From Candidatus Cloacimonadota bacterium (lineage in GTDB: Bacteria; Cloacimonadota; Cloacimonadia; Cloacimonadales; Cloacimonadaceae): DNA of 31,274 nucleotides. The stretch is taken from the NCBI GenBank assembly GCA_023392795.1, contig JAEWNJ010000084.1, positions 1 to 31,274 of the forward strand, read 5' to 3'. Below the pieces are notes generated by a model that had not been told where the DNA came from, ran no database searches, and saw only the letters and a program-made list of their open reading frames with translations. The translations under genes and the position numbers were made by a program. Position 1 is the first letter of the stretch. The number at the start of each line of letters is the position of its first letter. Shown in pieces: positions 8,091 through 16,182 of the stretch.

Positions 8091-9299
8091 TTAGTACATC
8101 ATCATTCCGGTTTTTGCTCCCGATGACGGCTCTTTTAGCGAGATCACGTCACCTTCGGCAAGCCCGGATATGACTTCCACCATCTGAAAATCGTTGGCTC
8201 CCAGCTTCACGACTGTGGGCACAGGCTCAGGCTCAGCCGCTTTGGGACCCTTGGCTTTCTTCCCTTCCGGTTTCTTTGCCTGATCTGATTTTTCCGTGCT
8301 GGGCGCCTTTGCCGCGGGCTTCGGGATCAGATAGACGATGTCCTGATTGTTTTCATCTGCAAAAACCGCTCCAATCGGCACAACAATTACGTGTTCACGA
8401 GTATCGCCAAGGATGCTGACTGCCGCCGTCATGCCCGGTTTGACCTGCTGTCCGGTAGCGTTGATGCTGATTTCCACGGGGAAAACTTTGGCGTTGTTTT
8501 CAGTGATCGCCATGGGCGCGATTTTCACGATCTCACCGCTAAACTCCTCGTAGGGAAGTGCGTCCAGCTTGATCGTGCCCTTTTGTTTGAGACGAAACTT
8601 CGCGATGTCCACTTCGTTGATATTGGATTTCACGATCATGCGGTTCAGATCGGCAATGCGCATCACCACCGTCCCTTCGCCATAGCTATTGATGCTGGAA
8701 GAGACCATCTCGCCTTCATTTACGCTACGTTCGATCACGGTGCCGCTGGCTGTGGCGAAGACATGGGTCACCTTCCCCGGCACGTCCAGATCCCGGATCA
8801 TCTCATATTGGCGACTGGCTTGTTCAAACTGGATTTCGGCGTTCCTCAGCGCGTCCTGACCGTGGTCAAAATCACTCTGCGAGATGTAGTTATTGCCCAG
8901 TAAAACCTGATTGTCCTGATGATCTTTGCGCGCTTTGGCGAGGGTGATCTCCGCCAGTTGCAAGGTAGCCTTGGTGTTGAACAAGGTATTTGCCTGCACG
9001 TAGTCCGGCTCGATATCGGCAATGATTTGTCCCGAGGTCACAAAGTCGTTTTCGTCCACGTAGAACTTCACGATCTTGCCCGATACGCGGGATTTGATGG
9101 CCACCACTGTTTCCGGTTGCAATTCGCCGGTAATCTCGATCTTGGAATCGATGTTGCCATAAGCTACTGTGTGAGTAGTGGCTGCAGCTGCATGCTCCTG
9201 GGGTTTATTGGCTCTGGCATTGCTGCACCGGATGAACAGCACTATCAATACCAGAATCATCATTACAAATCCCACTATCAAACTTCTTCTCTTGCGCAT
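8091..9299 (-). CDS. MacA/HlyD-type periplasmic adaptor protein
   Basis: A 402-residue membrane-fusion protein. It has an N-terminal membrane anchor (about 8-24), a first lipoyl/barrel half (IEITGELQPETVVAIKS, VSGKIVKFYVDENDFVTSGQ), a short alpha-hairpin (about 105-165), the second lipoyl half, then beta-barrel and membrane-proximal domains (KPGMTAAVSILG, VVVPIGAVFADENNQDIVYLI). Such adaptors link an inner-membrane transporter to an outer-membrane channel. An unusual insert of about 37 residues rich in Lys, Ala, Pro and Glu (about 327-363) splits the membrane-proximal domain. MacA normally pairs with MacB, but here it sits 20 bases before a GldA-like ATPase. No TolC gene is in the window. The start has GAGG 8 bases upstream. 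The 115 bases before it show no convincing promoter. Confidence 0.92.
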   Translation of the reverse strand: MRKRRSLIVGFVMMILVLIVLFIRCSNARANKPQEHAAAATTHTVAYGNIDSKIEITGELQPETVVAIKSRVSGKIVKFYVDENDFVTSGQIIADIEPDYVQANTLFNTKATLQLAEITLAKARKDHQDNQVLLGNNYISQSDFDHGQDALRNAEIQFEQASRQYEMIRDLDVPGKVTHVFATASGTVIERSVNEGEMVSSSINSYGEGTVVMRIADLNRMIVKSNINEVDIAKFRLKQKGTIKLDALPYEEFSGEIVKIAPMAITENNAKVFPVEISINATGQQVKPGMTAAVSILGDTREHVIVVPIGAVFADENNQDIVYLIPKPAAKAPSTEKSDQAKKPEGKKAKGPKAAEPEPVPTVVKLGANDFQMVEVISGLAEGDVISLKEPSSGAKTGMMMY

Positions 9300-9414
9300 A
9301 ATACCTCACTTAAAGGGAGTTAAAAAACATTCCAGTTTCTCAAAGCTTTTCGAGGGCTGCCTGATGTCAATTGAAAAGTGATAAAAGTAACCGTGAATCC
9401 GGCAAAGATCTGCT

Positions 9415-9858
9415 TTATCTCCCTTTTTTTACCCACAACTGGTTACCATAGATAAACCACTCGCCGTCATCCCGGTATAGATAAGAGAAATATCCGCTGC
9501 TCTCTGGTTCATTATAGGTCACATCCTCAATCGCTGATGTGTAATGATCCCGGGTATGCGCCACAGCATAGCGGTCGCCCTGAAACTCGATGTATAGAAC
9601 TTCGATCTCCAGCAGTTGAAACCTGGCCATGCGGTCCAGGATTTCCTGATTCAGATGCCAGACGATATTACCCTTGTGCAGATAGTCGTTGTGAACTCTA
9701 TCCAGCATCCCATATACATTTCCGAGGTTAAAATCCAGAGACAGATCATACAGCAGATCACGAATCTCTTTCTGCGCGATGGTTTCTAAGGATTCGCTAT
9801 CGCAACTGCCCACCAGGAGCATAATTGTAATCACGGTACCCAGCAGGATATATCTCAT
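9415..9858 (-). CDS. Small putative lipoprotein, possibly NTF2-like
   Basis: The start is set at ATG 9858, which overlaps the stop of the methyltransferase gene as ATGA. A longer reading from 9885 would put nine polar residues before the signal peptide and is less likely. The resulting 147-residue protein begins with a hydrophobic stretch ending LLVGSC, a lipobox with Cys19 as the lipidation site. The rest is soluble: a helical segment, then strands such as IEVLYIEFQGDRYAVAHTRDHYTSAI and SGYFSYLYRDDGEWFIYG. This resembles an NTF2-like alpha+beta fold, but that is only a guess from the pattern. No function is assigned. It is probably translated together with the methyltransferase. Confidence 0.75.
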   Translation of the reverse strand: MRYILLGTVITIMLLVGSCDSESLETIAQKEIRDLLYDLSLDFNLGNVYGMLDRVHNDYLHKGNIVWHLNQEILDRMARFQLLEIEVLYIEFQGDRYAVAHTRDHYTSAIEDVTYNEPESSGYFSYLYRDDGEWFIYGNQLWVKKGR

Positions 9859-11189
9859 TTCTCCAGTTTCAGGTGAGCCAGACACTCAATGTGCCAGGTA
9901 TTGGGGAACATATCGAAGGAGGAAATGCTTTCCAGCTTGTATTTGCCTTCGCCCAGCAGGATTTTCAGATCGCGGGCAAGGCTCATCGGGGAGCAGCTAA
10001 GGTAAAGGATTTCCTTGATTCCGGCGGCGCGGATCGCCCAGAGAGAACTCTCCGGAACTCCGCTGCGCGGAGGATCCAGTACCAGTACATCAGCTGTAAA
10101 ATCGTGCATCACCTGCCCCAGGAGCTGCTCTGCTTTGCCATGAATGAATTTCGCGTGTTCCACTCCGTTCATTTCGGCGTTCAGCCGGGCGTCCTGCACG
10201 GCCTCAGAAACTTCTTCGATGCCGGTGAGTTCACCGATCGTGTCGCTCAAAGCCAGGCCGATAGCTCCGATCCCGCAGTAGGCATCGATCAGCTTCACAC
10301 CGGGTTTTAGCCTAGCTCGCATCGCTGCCAGGATGTTTTCCATGCTGCCGCTGTTGATCTGCCAGAAGCTGCGGTAGTGAATGCGAAACTTCACATCGCT
10401 GAGGCTATCCTCCAGATAATCCTGTCCGAAGAGCAGCTTCTCTTCCCCACCGAGGATCACGTTGCCCTTCTCGCGATTGATGTTTTGTACGATGCCGGAA
10501 ATCTGGGGGAACTTCTCGCTAAGCCCTCTGATGATGGTGTTCGAAAAGGGTAAACGCGCCGTGCGGGTAACCAGGATCACCAAAATGCTGTTCTGATCCT
10601 TGTTACAGCGCAAACCGATATGCCGCAGAGTCCCGCTGTGCTCAATCTCGTTATAGGGTTCCACTTTCGCTTTGCGGCATAGCTCAAAAGCCGCCATGGC
10701 GATCTCATCGAAGATGGAGGGATGGTTGCGGCAAGCCGTATGTGGCACAATATCATGCGAGTAGCGGGCATAGATGCCGTAATGCTCTGATCCCACGGGC
10801 ATGAAGGCCTTGTTGCGATAGTGCAGGGGTTTTTCCGAAGGCACGATTGGATAGAGCTCGGTATCAGGTAAGTATTGCCGGAAAAGCTCTTGCACCAAAG
10901 AATCTTTATAGGCCAGTTGTGTAGGGTAATCCACCATCAGCCAATCACATCCGCCACAGGCGTTATCGCCACCGAAAGCCTCACAGCCGGGATCCTGAGT
11001 CCCCTCGCCGCGGCTAAGATAATTCACCACTTTGGCGAAGGCATGATCCTTCTTTTCCAGGGTAATCTCCACATCCACCACGTCACCGATGGCTGTATAA
11101 GGCACAAAGATCGCCTTGTTTTCAAAGAAACCGAGCCCTGCGCCGCCCATCGCCATTTTTTGGATCCGGAGACCCTGTATATCTTTCAT
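9855..11189 (-). CDS. rlmD: TrmA/RlmD-family 23S rRNA (uracil-C5)-methyltransferase
   Basis: SAM-dependent m5U methyltransferase of 444 residues. An N-terminal TRAM-type beta barrel covers about 1-60. A [4Fe-4S] cysteine set follows: Cys69, Cys78 and Cys81 with a fourth near 152 (HTACRNHPS). The SAM-binding motif is LIDAYCGIGAIGLAL, followed by DPPRSGVP and the catalytic cysteine Cys399 in LYLSCSPMSLARDL. The first two cysteines are eight residues apart rather than the usual five. Because TrmFO already makes m5U54 in tRNA, this enzyme more likely modifies 23S rRNA, but the exact position cannot be read from the sequence. It starts by TAATG overlap with the htpX stop codon. Confidence 0.9.
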   Translation of the reverse strand: MKDIQGLRIQKMAMGGAGLGFFENKAIFVPYTAIGDVVDVEITLEKKDHAFAKVVNYLSRGEGTQDPGCEAFGGDNACGGCDWLMVDYPTQLAYKDSLVQELFRQYLPDTELYPIVPSEKPLHYRNKAFMPVGSEHYGIYARYSHDIVPHTACRNHPSIFDEIAMAAFELCRKAKVEPYNEIEHSGTLRHIGLRCNKDQNSILVILVTRTARLPFSNTIIRGLSEKFPQISGIVQNINREKGNVILGGEEKLLFGQDYLEDSLSDVKFRIHYRSFWQINSGSMENILAAMRARLKPGVKLIDAYCGIGAIGLALSDTIGELTGIEEVSEAVQDARLNAEMNGVEHAKFIHGKAEQLLGQVMHDFTADVLVLDPPRSGVPESSLWAIRAAGIKEILYLSCSPMSLARDLKILLGEGKYKLESISSFDMFPNTWHIECLAHLKLEK

Positions 11190-12058
11190 TATAAGTTCCT
11201 TAGCCTTTCGATGCGATCCTCAATCGAGGGATGCGTAGCAAAAAGCGATATCTTCTTGCGGTTATTGATCTTGGCCAGAGCAAAGCTATCCTGACGGTTA
11301 TCGGGGGCATAATAGCGATCGATCTTTTGCAAAGCGGCAATCATGCTTCCCGCGCCAGTGAGCTCCGCCGCTCCCCGGTCAGCACGGTATTCGCGATAAC
11401 GGGAATAGTAAGAAACCGGGATCATCGCCAGGAACATCAGCACGTTTTGCAGCAGAATCACCACCATGTAGTAACCCATGGAGCCCAATCCGCCGCGTCC
11501 GCGATCTCCCCGCATGGCAGAATCCAGCACCGCTGCCACGATGCGAGCCAGGAACATCACAAATGTATTTACCAGGCCCATCACCAGAGTCATGGACACC
11601 ATGTCGCCTTCGCTGATATGCGTCATTTCGTGACCGGCAACGGCTGCCACCTCGTCATTGTTCAGAGTCTGTAACATCCCGCTGGAAAAAGCCATCAGGG
11701 ATTTGTTGCGGGATGCCCCTGTGGCAAAAGCGTTTACGTCCCGGGAAGGGTAGATCCCCACTTCGGGAGTTTTGAGTCCGCGTTCCCTCGCCAAAGCTTC
11801 CACTGTTTCATACAAAAAGCGAATCTGCCCATCGGAGGAAGTGCCATCGATAATCTGAACTTTATATGCCTTCTTCACGGCAAACTTACTGGTGAGAAGA
11901 GAGATCAGCGATCCAGCGAAGCCAAATATGGCGCACATGATCAACAGCCCGGAAGCTTGCTCCATCCTGATCCCCAAAAATGCCAGAACCACGCTGATCA
12001 TGGTAAGCACCAGCGCGTTCAGCATGAAGTAGAATCCGATACGTTTGAATCCTTGCAT
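11189..12058 (-). CDS. htpX: HtpX-like membrane zinc metalloprotease (M48)
   Basis: HtpX cleaves misfolded inner-membrane proteins. The start at ATG 12058 is preferred because GGAG lies 8 bases before it. An in-frame start at 12124 would add 22 polar residues and lacks such a site. The 289-residue protein has two N-terminal membrane segments (about 8-30 and 36-56), the zinc motif HEMTH at 143-147, two further membrane segments (about 155-178 and 196-217), and the third zinc ligand Glu223 in REYRAD. Length and layout are normal for HtpX. It is the first gene of the - strand run and faces lepA across a 445-base divergent region. Confidence 0.95.
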   Translation of the reverse strand: MQGFKRIGFYFMLNALVLTMISVVLAFLGIRMEQASGLLIMCAIFGFAGSLISLLTSKFAVKKAYKVQIIDGTSSDGQIRFLYETVEALARERGLKTPEVGIYPSRDVNAFATGASRNKSLMAFSSGMLQTLNNDEVAAVAGHEMTHISEGDMVSMTLVMGLVNTFVMFLARIVAAVLDSAMRGDRGRGGLGSMGYYMVVILLQNVLMFLAMIPVSYYSRYREYRADRGAAELTGAGSMIAALQKIDRYYAPDNRQDSFALAKINNRKKISLFATHPSIEDRIERLRNL

Positions 12059-12503
12059 CTTTATTTCTCCAATGTTATCATCATTTTGGGCAATTCTGGC
12101 GGACGTGCTTTTCGTGGCAAGCAAAATCTATCCAGGGGTGTGTGGGCGGCACCTAAGCTGCGGCTGGAAGCCACGTCTACGTTACACTGTCCGCTGGCAT
12201 TCCAGCCACCTGCCACTCACCTGGATTCCTCTTCCTTCCCACGCAGGAGGATTCCAAGAGGCCTGGCTCCGGGTGGCAAGCCAGGAGTTAGCATAACATG
12301 GATATCCACCCAGCCTGATGGCGGCTGTCGCCCTCTCGAGGCTATTGGATGGTAACCCCTCAGGGATGCGCACAGGGCAAAACGCTCGCGTAACCGAAGG
12401 GAGGTCAATCAGCGCTTGACAAATCGCGCCCCTTGCGATTTGTGGCATTATGCCTTGAACTAGCGATTTTTTAAGGTAAGCTGATATCAATAAAGGACAT
12501 CGC
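12059..12503. other. 445-base divergent intergenic region (htpX / lepA) with repeat-like GC-rich content
   Basis: No convincing gene is present. The part nearest htpX (12059-12128) is AT-richer and should hold its promoter and ribosome site. The stretch 12129-12410 is GC-rich and full of short imperfect repeats: GGCTGGAA (12162-12169) is inverted as TTCCAGCC (12200-12207), and CCTGGCT (12262-12268) is inverted as AGCCAGG (12279-12285). A diverged copy of the 12162 unit seems to occur around 12270-12310 (GGGTGGCAAGCCAGG then TAACATGG). The stretch next to lepA (12411-12503) holds a perfect inverted repeat listed separately. It looks like a relic or intergenic repeat element. Confidence 0.5.
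12416..12443 (+). promoter_or_regulatory. Inverted repeat overlapping a TTGACA box upstream of lepA
   Basis: A perfect 9-bp inverted repeat, ACAAATCGC (12419-12427) and GCGATTTGT (12435-12443), has a 7-base spacer. Its left arm overlaps TTGACA (12416-12421), a perfect -35 hexamer. No good -10 box stands 16-18 bases later; the nearest match, CATTAT at 12446, is 24 bases away. It may be an operator next to a weak promoter, or a hairpin in the lepA leader. Confidence 0.4.
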
Positions 12504-14303
12504 ATGGAGCAAAAATACATACGCAACTTCTGCATCATAGCCCACATCGACCACGGTAAATCTACCCTGGCAGACCGTTTTTTGGAAGCCACACACGTGA
12601 TCGGGAAAGGCACTGAAGTAGCTCAACTGCTGGACAGCATGGATCTGGAGCGCGAACGCGGCATCACCATCAAATCCCACGCCATCCGCATGGTACACAG
12701 TTATAAAGGTCAGGATTATGTATTGAACCTGATCGACACTCCCGGCCACGTGGATTTTTCCTATGAGGTATCCCGCGCGCTGGCTTCCTGCGAAGGGGCG
12801 ATCCTGCTGGTGGACGCGTCGCAGGGCATCGAAGCGCAAACGATGAGCAACCTCTATCTGGCGCTGGATAACAATCTGGAGCTATTGCCCTGCCTGAACA
12901 AGATCGATTTGCCCAAGGCGGATGTGGAAGGCACTACCCACGATTTGATCGACATTTTGGGCTGTGATCCGGATGACATCAAACAGGTTAGCGCCAAGAC
13001 AGGAATCGGCATCGAAGAATTGCTCGACGCCGTGGTGGAACAGCTCCCCGCCCCCAAGGGTGATTGCGATGCTCCCACCCAAGCCCTGATCTTTGATTCT
13101 TACTTCGATATGTACCGGGGCGTGGTGGTATTGGTGCGGCTCTTTCAGGGCAGCCTGCAAAAGGGCGATCGCATCAAGCTTTTCAGCACTTCCCGGGAAT
13201 ACGAAATCGAAGAAATCGGCTATCTGGGACTGAAGTTTCAGCCGCAAAAAGAGCTTACCTCCGGCGAAGCGGGCTACATCATTGCCGGCATCAAAGAAGT
13301 AGCCGATGCGCGCGTAGGCGATACCATCACTCTGGCCAGAAAGCCCTGTTCAAAATCGCTTCCCGGCTTTATGGAACCCAAGCCGATGGTGTATAGCGGC
13401 ATCTTCCCCATCAATGGCGAGGACTATGAAAACCTAGTGGATTCCATTGCCAAGCTGAAGCTGAACGACGCTTCGCTGATCTATGAAAAGGAAAGCTCCG
13501 CCGCCCTGGGTTATGGCTTTCGCTGCGGTTTTTTGGGCATGCTACACCTGGAAATCGTGAAAGAACGAATGGGACGTGAGTACAACATTCCCATCATCGC
13601 CACCACACCCAGCGTACGCTTTTTGATCACGCTCAAAAACGGTACGGAAGTGGAAGTTCACAATCCCATCGATTTCCCTGATCCTTCCAATATTGAATGC
13701 ATCAAAGAACCCTACATGGATACGGAAATCATTGTCCCTACAGATTATATCGGCAATATCATGCGTCTGGCGCAGGAACGTCGCGGGATCCAAAAGGACA
13801 TGCAGTACATCGACGAAAAGCGGGTGGCCCTGCATTACGAGATGCCACTGATCGAAATTATCTTTGATTTCTACGACAAACTGAAGACCGTCTCCCGCGG
13901 CTATGCCTCTCTGGATTATACCTTTAAAGATTTCCGCGTATCACAGGTGGTAAAGGTGGACATCCTGATCAATGGCGAAAAGGTGGACGCCATGAGCTTC
14001 ATCTGCCATCAGGATAAAGCCCACAACTGGGGTAAAAGCGTAACCGATACCCTCTCAGAAGTGATCCCGCGGCATATGTTCAAGATCGCCCTGCAAGCCA
14101 GCATCGGCGCCAAGATCATCGCCCGCAGCACGATCAATGCCATGCGTAAAGACGTGCTGGCAAAATGCTACGGCGGCGACGTCAGCCGTAAGCGTAAGCT
14201 CTTGGAAAAGCAGAAAGAAGGGAAAAAGAAGATGAAGGAAATCGGGAATGTTACTGTGCCTCAGGAAGCCTTTTTGGCAGTCCTGAAAGCCGATAGGGAC
14301 TAA
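12504..14303 (+). CDS. lepA: LepA, elongation factor 4 (ribosome-bound GTPase)
   Basis: LepA is a translational GTPase that acts on stalled or early-elongating ribosomes. The 599-residue length is exactly the family norm. The G1 motif AHIDHGKST is at 13-21, the G3 motif DTPGHVDFS near 77-85 and the G4 motif NKIDLP near 132. The LepA-specific C-terminal domain is complete, with MSFICHQDKAH, AKIIARSTINAMRKDVLAKC, YGGDVSRKRKLLEKQKEGKK and a terminal VPQEAFLAVLKAD. The ATG is preceded by AAAGGA. It is followed only 6 bases later by the Omp85-family gene, so the two are probably cotranscribed, though functionally unrelated. Confidence 0.98.
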   Translation: MEQKYIRNFCIIAHIDHGKSTLADRFLEATHVIGKGTEVAQLLDSMDLERERGITIKSHAIRMVHSYKGQDYVLNLIDTPGHVDFSYEVSRALASCEGAILLVDASQGIEAQTMSNLYLALDNNLELLPCLNKIDLPKADVEGTTHDLIDILGCDPDDIKQVSAKTGIGIEELLDAVVEQLPAPKGDCDAPTQALIFDSYFDMYRGVVVLVRLFQGSLQKGDRIKLFSTSREYEIEEIGYLGLKFQPQKELTSGEAGYIIAGIKEVADARVGDTITLARKPCSKSLPGFMEPKPMVYSGIFPINGEDYENLVDSIAKLKLNDASLIYEKESSAALGYGFRCGFLGMLHLEIVKERMGREYNIPIIATTPSVRFLITLKNGTEVEVHNPIDFPDPSNIECIKEPYMDTEIIVPTDYIGNIMRLAQERRGIQKDMQYIDEKRVALHYEMPLIEIIFDFYDKLKTVSRGYASLDYTFKDFRVSQVVKVDILINGEKVDAMSFICHQDKAHNWGKSVTDTLSEVIPRHMFKIALQASIGAKIIARSTINAMRKDVLAKCYGGDVSRKRKLLEKQKEGKKKMKEIGNVTVPQEAFLAVLKADRD

Positions 14304-14309
14304 AGCCGG

Positions 14310-15962
14310 ATGAAACTTTGGCTTGCAACGCTTTACCTGCTGTTTGTGAGCCTGTGCCTGCCCGCCATCCGCATCGCCGGGATTGGGATTGAAGCTGGGT
14401 CAATATCCGATCCCGACGCGCTGATAGCCGCATCAAAGCTCAAAGTGGGCGATGAATACGACCCCGAAATGGTATCCGAGGCCATCCGGAATATGCAGCA
14501 TTACCTTGCTGAGCTGGGTGAATACTACGTATTGATCCCCAATCCTGAACTTCAGGTGATCTCTGAAGACCAAATGCGACTGCATTTTCGGCCCCTGGTC
14601 CTGGTATCGGGATCCTCCACCCGTTTGCGCTATACCGGTCTGCGCCATTTCTCGGCATCCACTCTGCATGATCTGACCTACACTTCCGCCGAGGGGGAAT
14701 ATCCCCTTTCCCAATTACAGCCCATCATGCAGCGCGTGAAGGATGTATATCACAGCCGGGGTTATCTCTTTGTAAGAGTCGAGCTGGATTCATTGGTACT
14801 GGACAATGGCCTGTATGCCTGGCTCAGAGTGGATGAAGGCGCACAAATGAACCCGAAGAAGTATCTGTTTCGGGGCAATAGAATCAGCCGCGAAAGCAGC
14901 ATCCTGAAAAACTCCGGACTATTGGGGCAGAATCCGATCACACCAGCCAAGCTGCTACAAGCGGAGCAGAATCTGAAGAGCAAGAGCTATATCAATGATT
15001 GCAGGATCATCCCCGTGGATTCCGAGTGCCTGCTCTTTGAGATCAGCGAAGGCCGGATGACATATCTGGAAGGAATTCTGGGAATCAGCGAAGATGCTGG
15101 AAAGAGGAAGATTTCGGGTCTGCTAAACATCGATTTCCAAAATCTCTGGGGCAGCGATCGCGCCATCAATCTCTATTGGCGCAGCAACCCCAATCAGTAC
15201 TCCGAATTGAGATTTCGCTACCATGAATCCGGCCTGCCTTCTCTTCCCCTGGCTGCTGATTTCACCCTGGCCCGTAGCACGCAGGATTCGCTGTGGATCC
15301 TCAGTTCCGTAGGATGCGATCTGTATTACAAGAGCCTTTATCAGAAGTACGGCCTCTCCTTTTCTGTGCAATCGATTCTGCCCGGCACCTCCACTTCGGA
15401 CGTGGAAGAATCCACTTCTCAGCTACTGGGTGCCTTTTGGAGCTATCAAAACACCATAGGCGAACGCATCCCCACCAGAGGCCTGGAATTGGATGCATCC
15501 TACAAATACATCATAAATGAAGGGCCGGACAATGGGAGCCTGGAAGCAAGTGCGGCCGCCTACAAACCCCTGGGGGGAAGATTCATCGCCCATCTGGCCT
15601 TACACCTGAAGGGCTATGAAAGGGAAAATGTGGCAGAATATGAACTTTATCGCATGGGGGGATTTCGGACCTTGCGCGGTTACCGGGAGGACGAATGGCG
15701 CAGTTCCCGCCTGGCGTGGACCAATACCGAACTGCGCTATATGACGGGGCCTCAGAGTATGCTATATATCTTTTACGATCATGGTTTTATCCAGGATGGC
15801 GCAAAAGAGCTGAAAGCGGATATCTTTGCCCTCGGAGCGGGCATCAGCATTGGCACAAAGCTGGGTATTATGAGCTTGGGTTATGGGCTGCCATTTCGGG
15901 ATAAAGGCTTTGCGGACATAGGCTTAGGTATGGTTCATATGGGACTGGACATTGCTATATGA
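14310..15962 (+). CDS. Omp85/BamA-TamA family outer-membrane protein
   Basis: A 550-residue exported protein: residues 1-~20 are a signal peptide, about 21-245 contain POTRA-like repeats (e.g. LKVGDEYDPEMVSEAIRNMQ and FRGNRISRESSILKNSGLLG), and the rest is a beta-barrel of alternating strands. The Omp85 lid motif is seen near residues 455-480 as GGFRTLRGYREDEW followed by NTELRYM, matching the conserved RGY/F turn of loop 6. At 550 residues it is smaller than typical BamA (about 750 or more), fitting better a TamA- or FhaC-like member with two to three POTRA domains. It is likely to insert or export other outer-membrane proteins; the client is unknown. No ribosome site stronger than AGCCGG is seen, so coupling to lepA is likely. 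Confidence 0.85.
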   Translation: MKLWLATLYLLFVSLCLPAIRIAGIGIEAGSISDPDALIAASKLKVGDEYDPEMVSEAIRNMQHYLAELGEYYVLIPNPELQVISEDQMRLHFRPLVLVSGSSTRLRYTGLRHFSASTLHDLTYTSAEGEYPLSQLQPIMQRVKDVYHSRGYLFVRVELDSLVLDNGLYAWLRVDEGAQMNPKKYLFRGNRISRESSILKNSGLLGQNPITPAKLLQAEQNLKSKSYINDCRIIPVDSECLLFEISEGRMTYLEGILGISEDAGKRKISGLLNIDFQNLWGSDRAINLYWRSNPNQYSELRFRYHESGLPSLPLAADFTLARSTQDSLWILSSVGCDLYYKSLYQKYGLSFSVQSILPGTSTSDVEESTSQLLGAFWSYQNTIGERIPTRGLELDASYKYIINEGPDNGSLEASAAAYKPLGGRFIAHLALHLKGYERENVAEYELYRMGGFRTLRGYREDEWRSSRLAWTNTELRYMTGPQSMLYIFYDHGFIQDGAKELKADIFALGAGISIGTKLGIMSLGYGLPFRDKGFADIGLGMVHMGLDIAI

Positions 15963-15971
15963 AAAAAAAAC

Positions 15972-15999
15972 TTGCCAAGAAAACCGCTCCTAATAACAT
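15972..15999 (+). promoter_or_regulatory. Candidate promoter for the small lipoprotein gene
   Basis: TTGCCA (15972-15977) stands 16 bases before TAACAT (15994-15999). This is a moderate match to a primary-sigma promoter and lies just after the Omp85 stop codon. It would give a leader of about 175 bases for the lipoprotein gene at 16183. Confidence 0.35.
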
Positions 16000-16054
16000 G
16001 GCGTCATTATTACAGAGTATATAGTCGTGCGTAAGGACTGTGTGAAGGTTTGAT

Positions 16055-16070
16055 AAGGCTTTGCAGCCTT
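16055..16070 (+). repeat. Hairpin in the lipoprotein leader (AAGGCT-4-AGCCTT)
   Basis: A 6-bp perfect stem with a TTGC loop lies in the 220-base region between the Omp85 gene and the lipoprotein gene. No T-run follows, so it is not a complete terminator. It could be the 3' end structure of the Omp85 mRNA or part of the lipoprotein leader. Confidence 0.35.
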
Positions 16071-16142
16071 TCGGCCTTTCGTAAAAAAGCAACCGGCAAT
16101 ATTTTAAAACACAAGACCAAACAACAAAAAAAAACAAAACCT

Positions 16143-16177
16143 AAGCGAAGCCCCGGGAGGGGTGTTGCTTATGGAGG
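16143..16177 (+). promoter_or_regulatory. Leader hairpin next to strong ribosome site of the small lipoprotein
   Basis: AAGC (16143-16146) can pair with GCTT (16167-16170), and CCCC (16151-16154) with GGGG (16159-16162), forming a two-part hairpin with an internal loop. It ends 3 bases before GGAGG (16173-16177), which sits 5 bases before the ATG at 16183. An A-rich single-stranded stretch (about 16122-16142) precedes it. The arrangement fits a stabilised, highly translated short mRNA. Confidence 0.4.
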
Positions 16178-16182
16178 AATCA

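Noticed and set aside
9300..9414. Promoter before the adaptor gene (TTGACA on the - strand, 9370-9365)
   Set aside because: The -35 box is perfect, but no reasonable -10 hexamer stands at 16-18 bases; the gene may be read from upstream.
12182..12613. 143-codon - strand frame covering the intergenic region and the lepA 5' end
   Set aside because: It overlaps the start of lepA, has no ribosome site, and its sequence follows the repeat-like DNA rather than a protein pattern.
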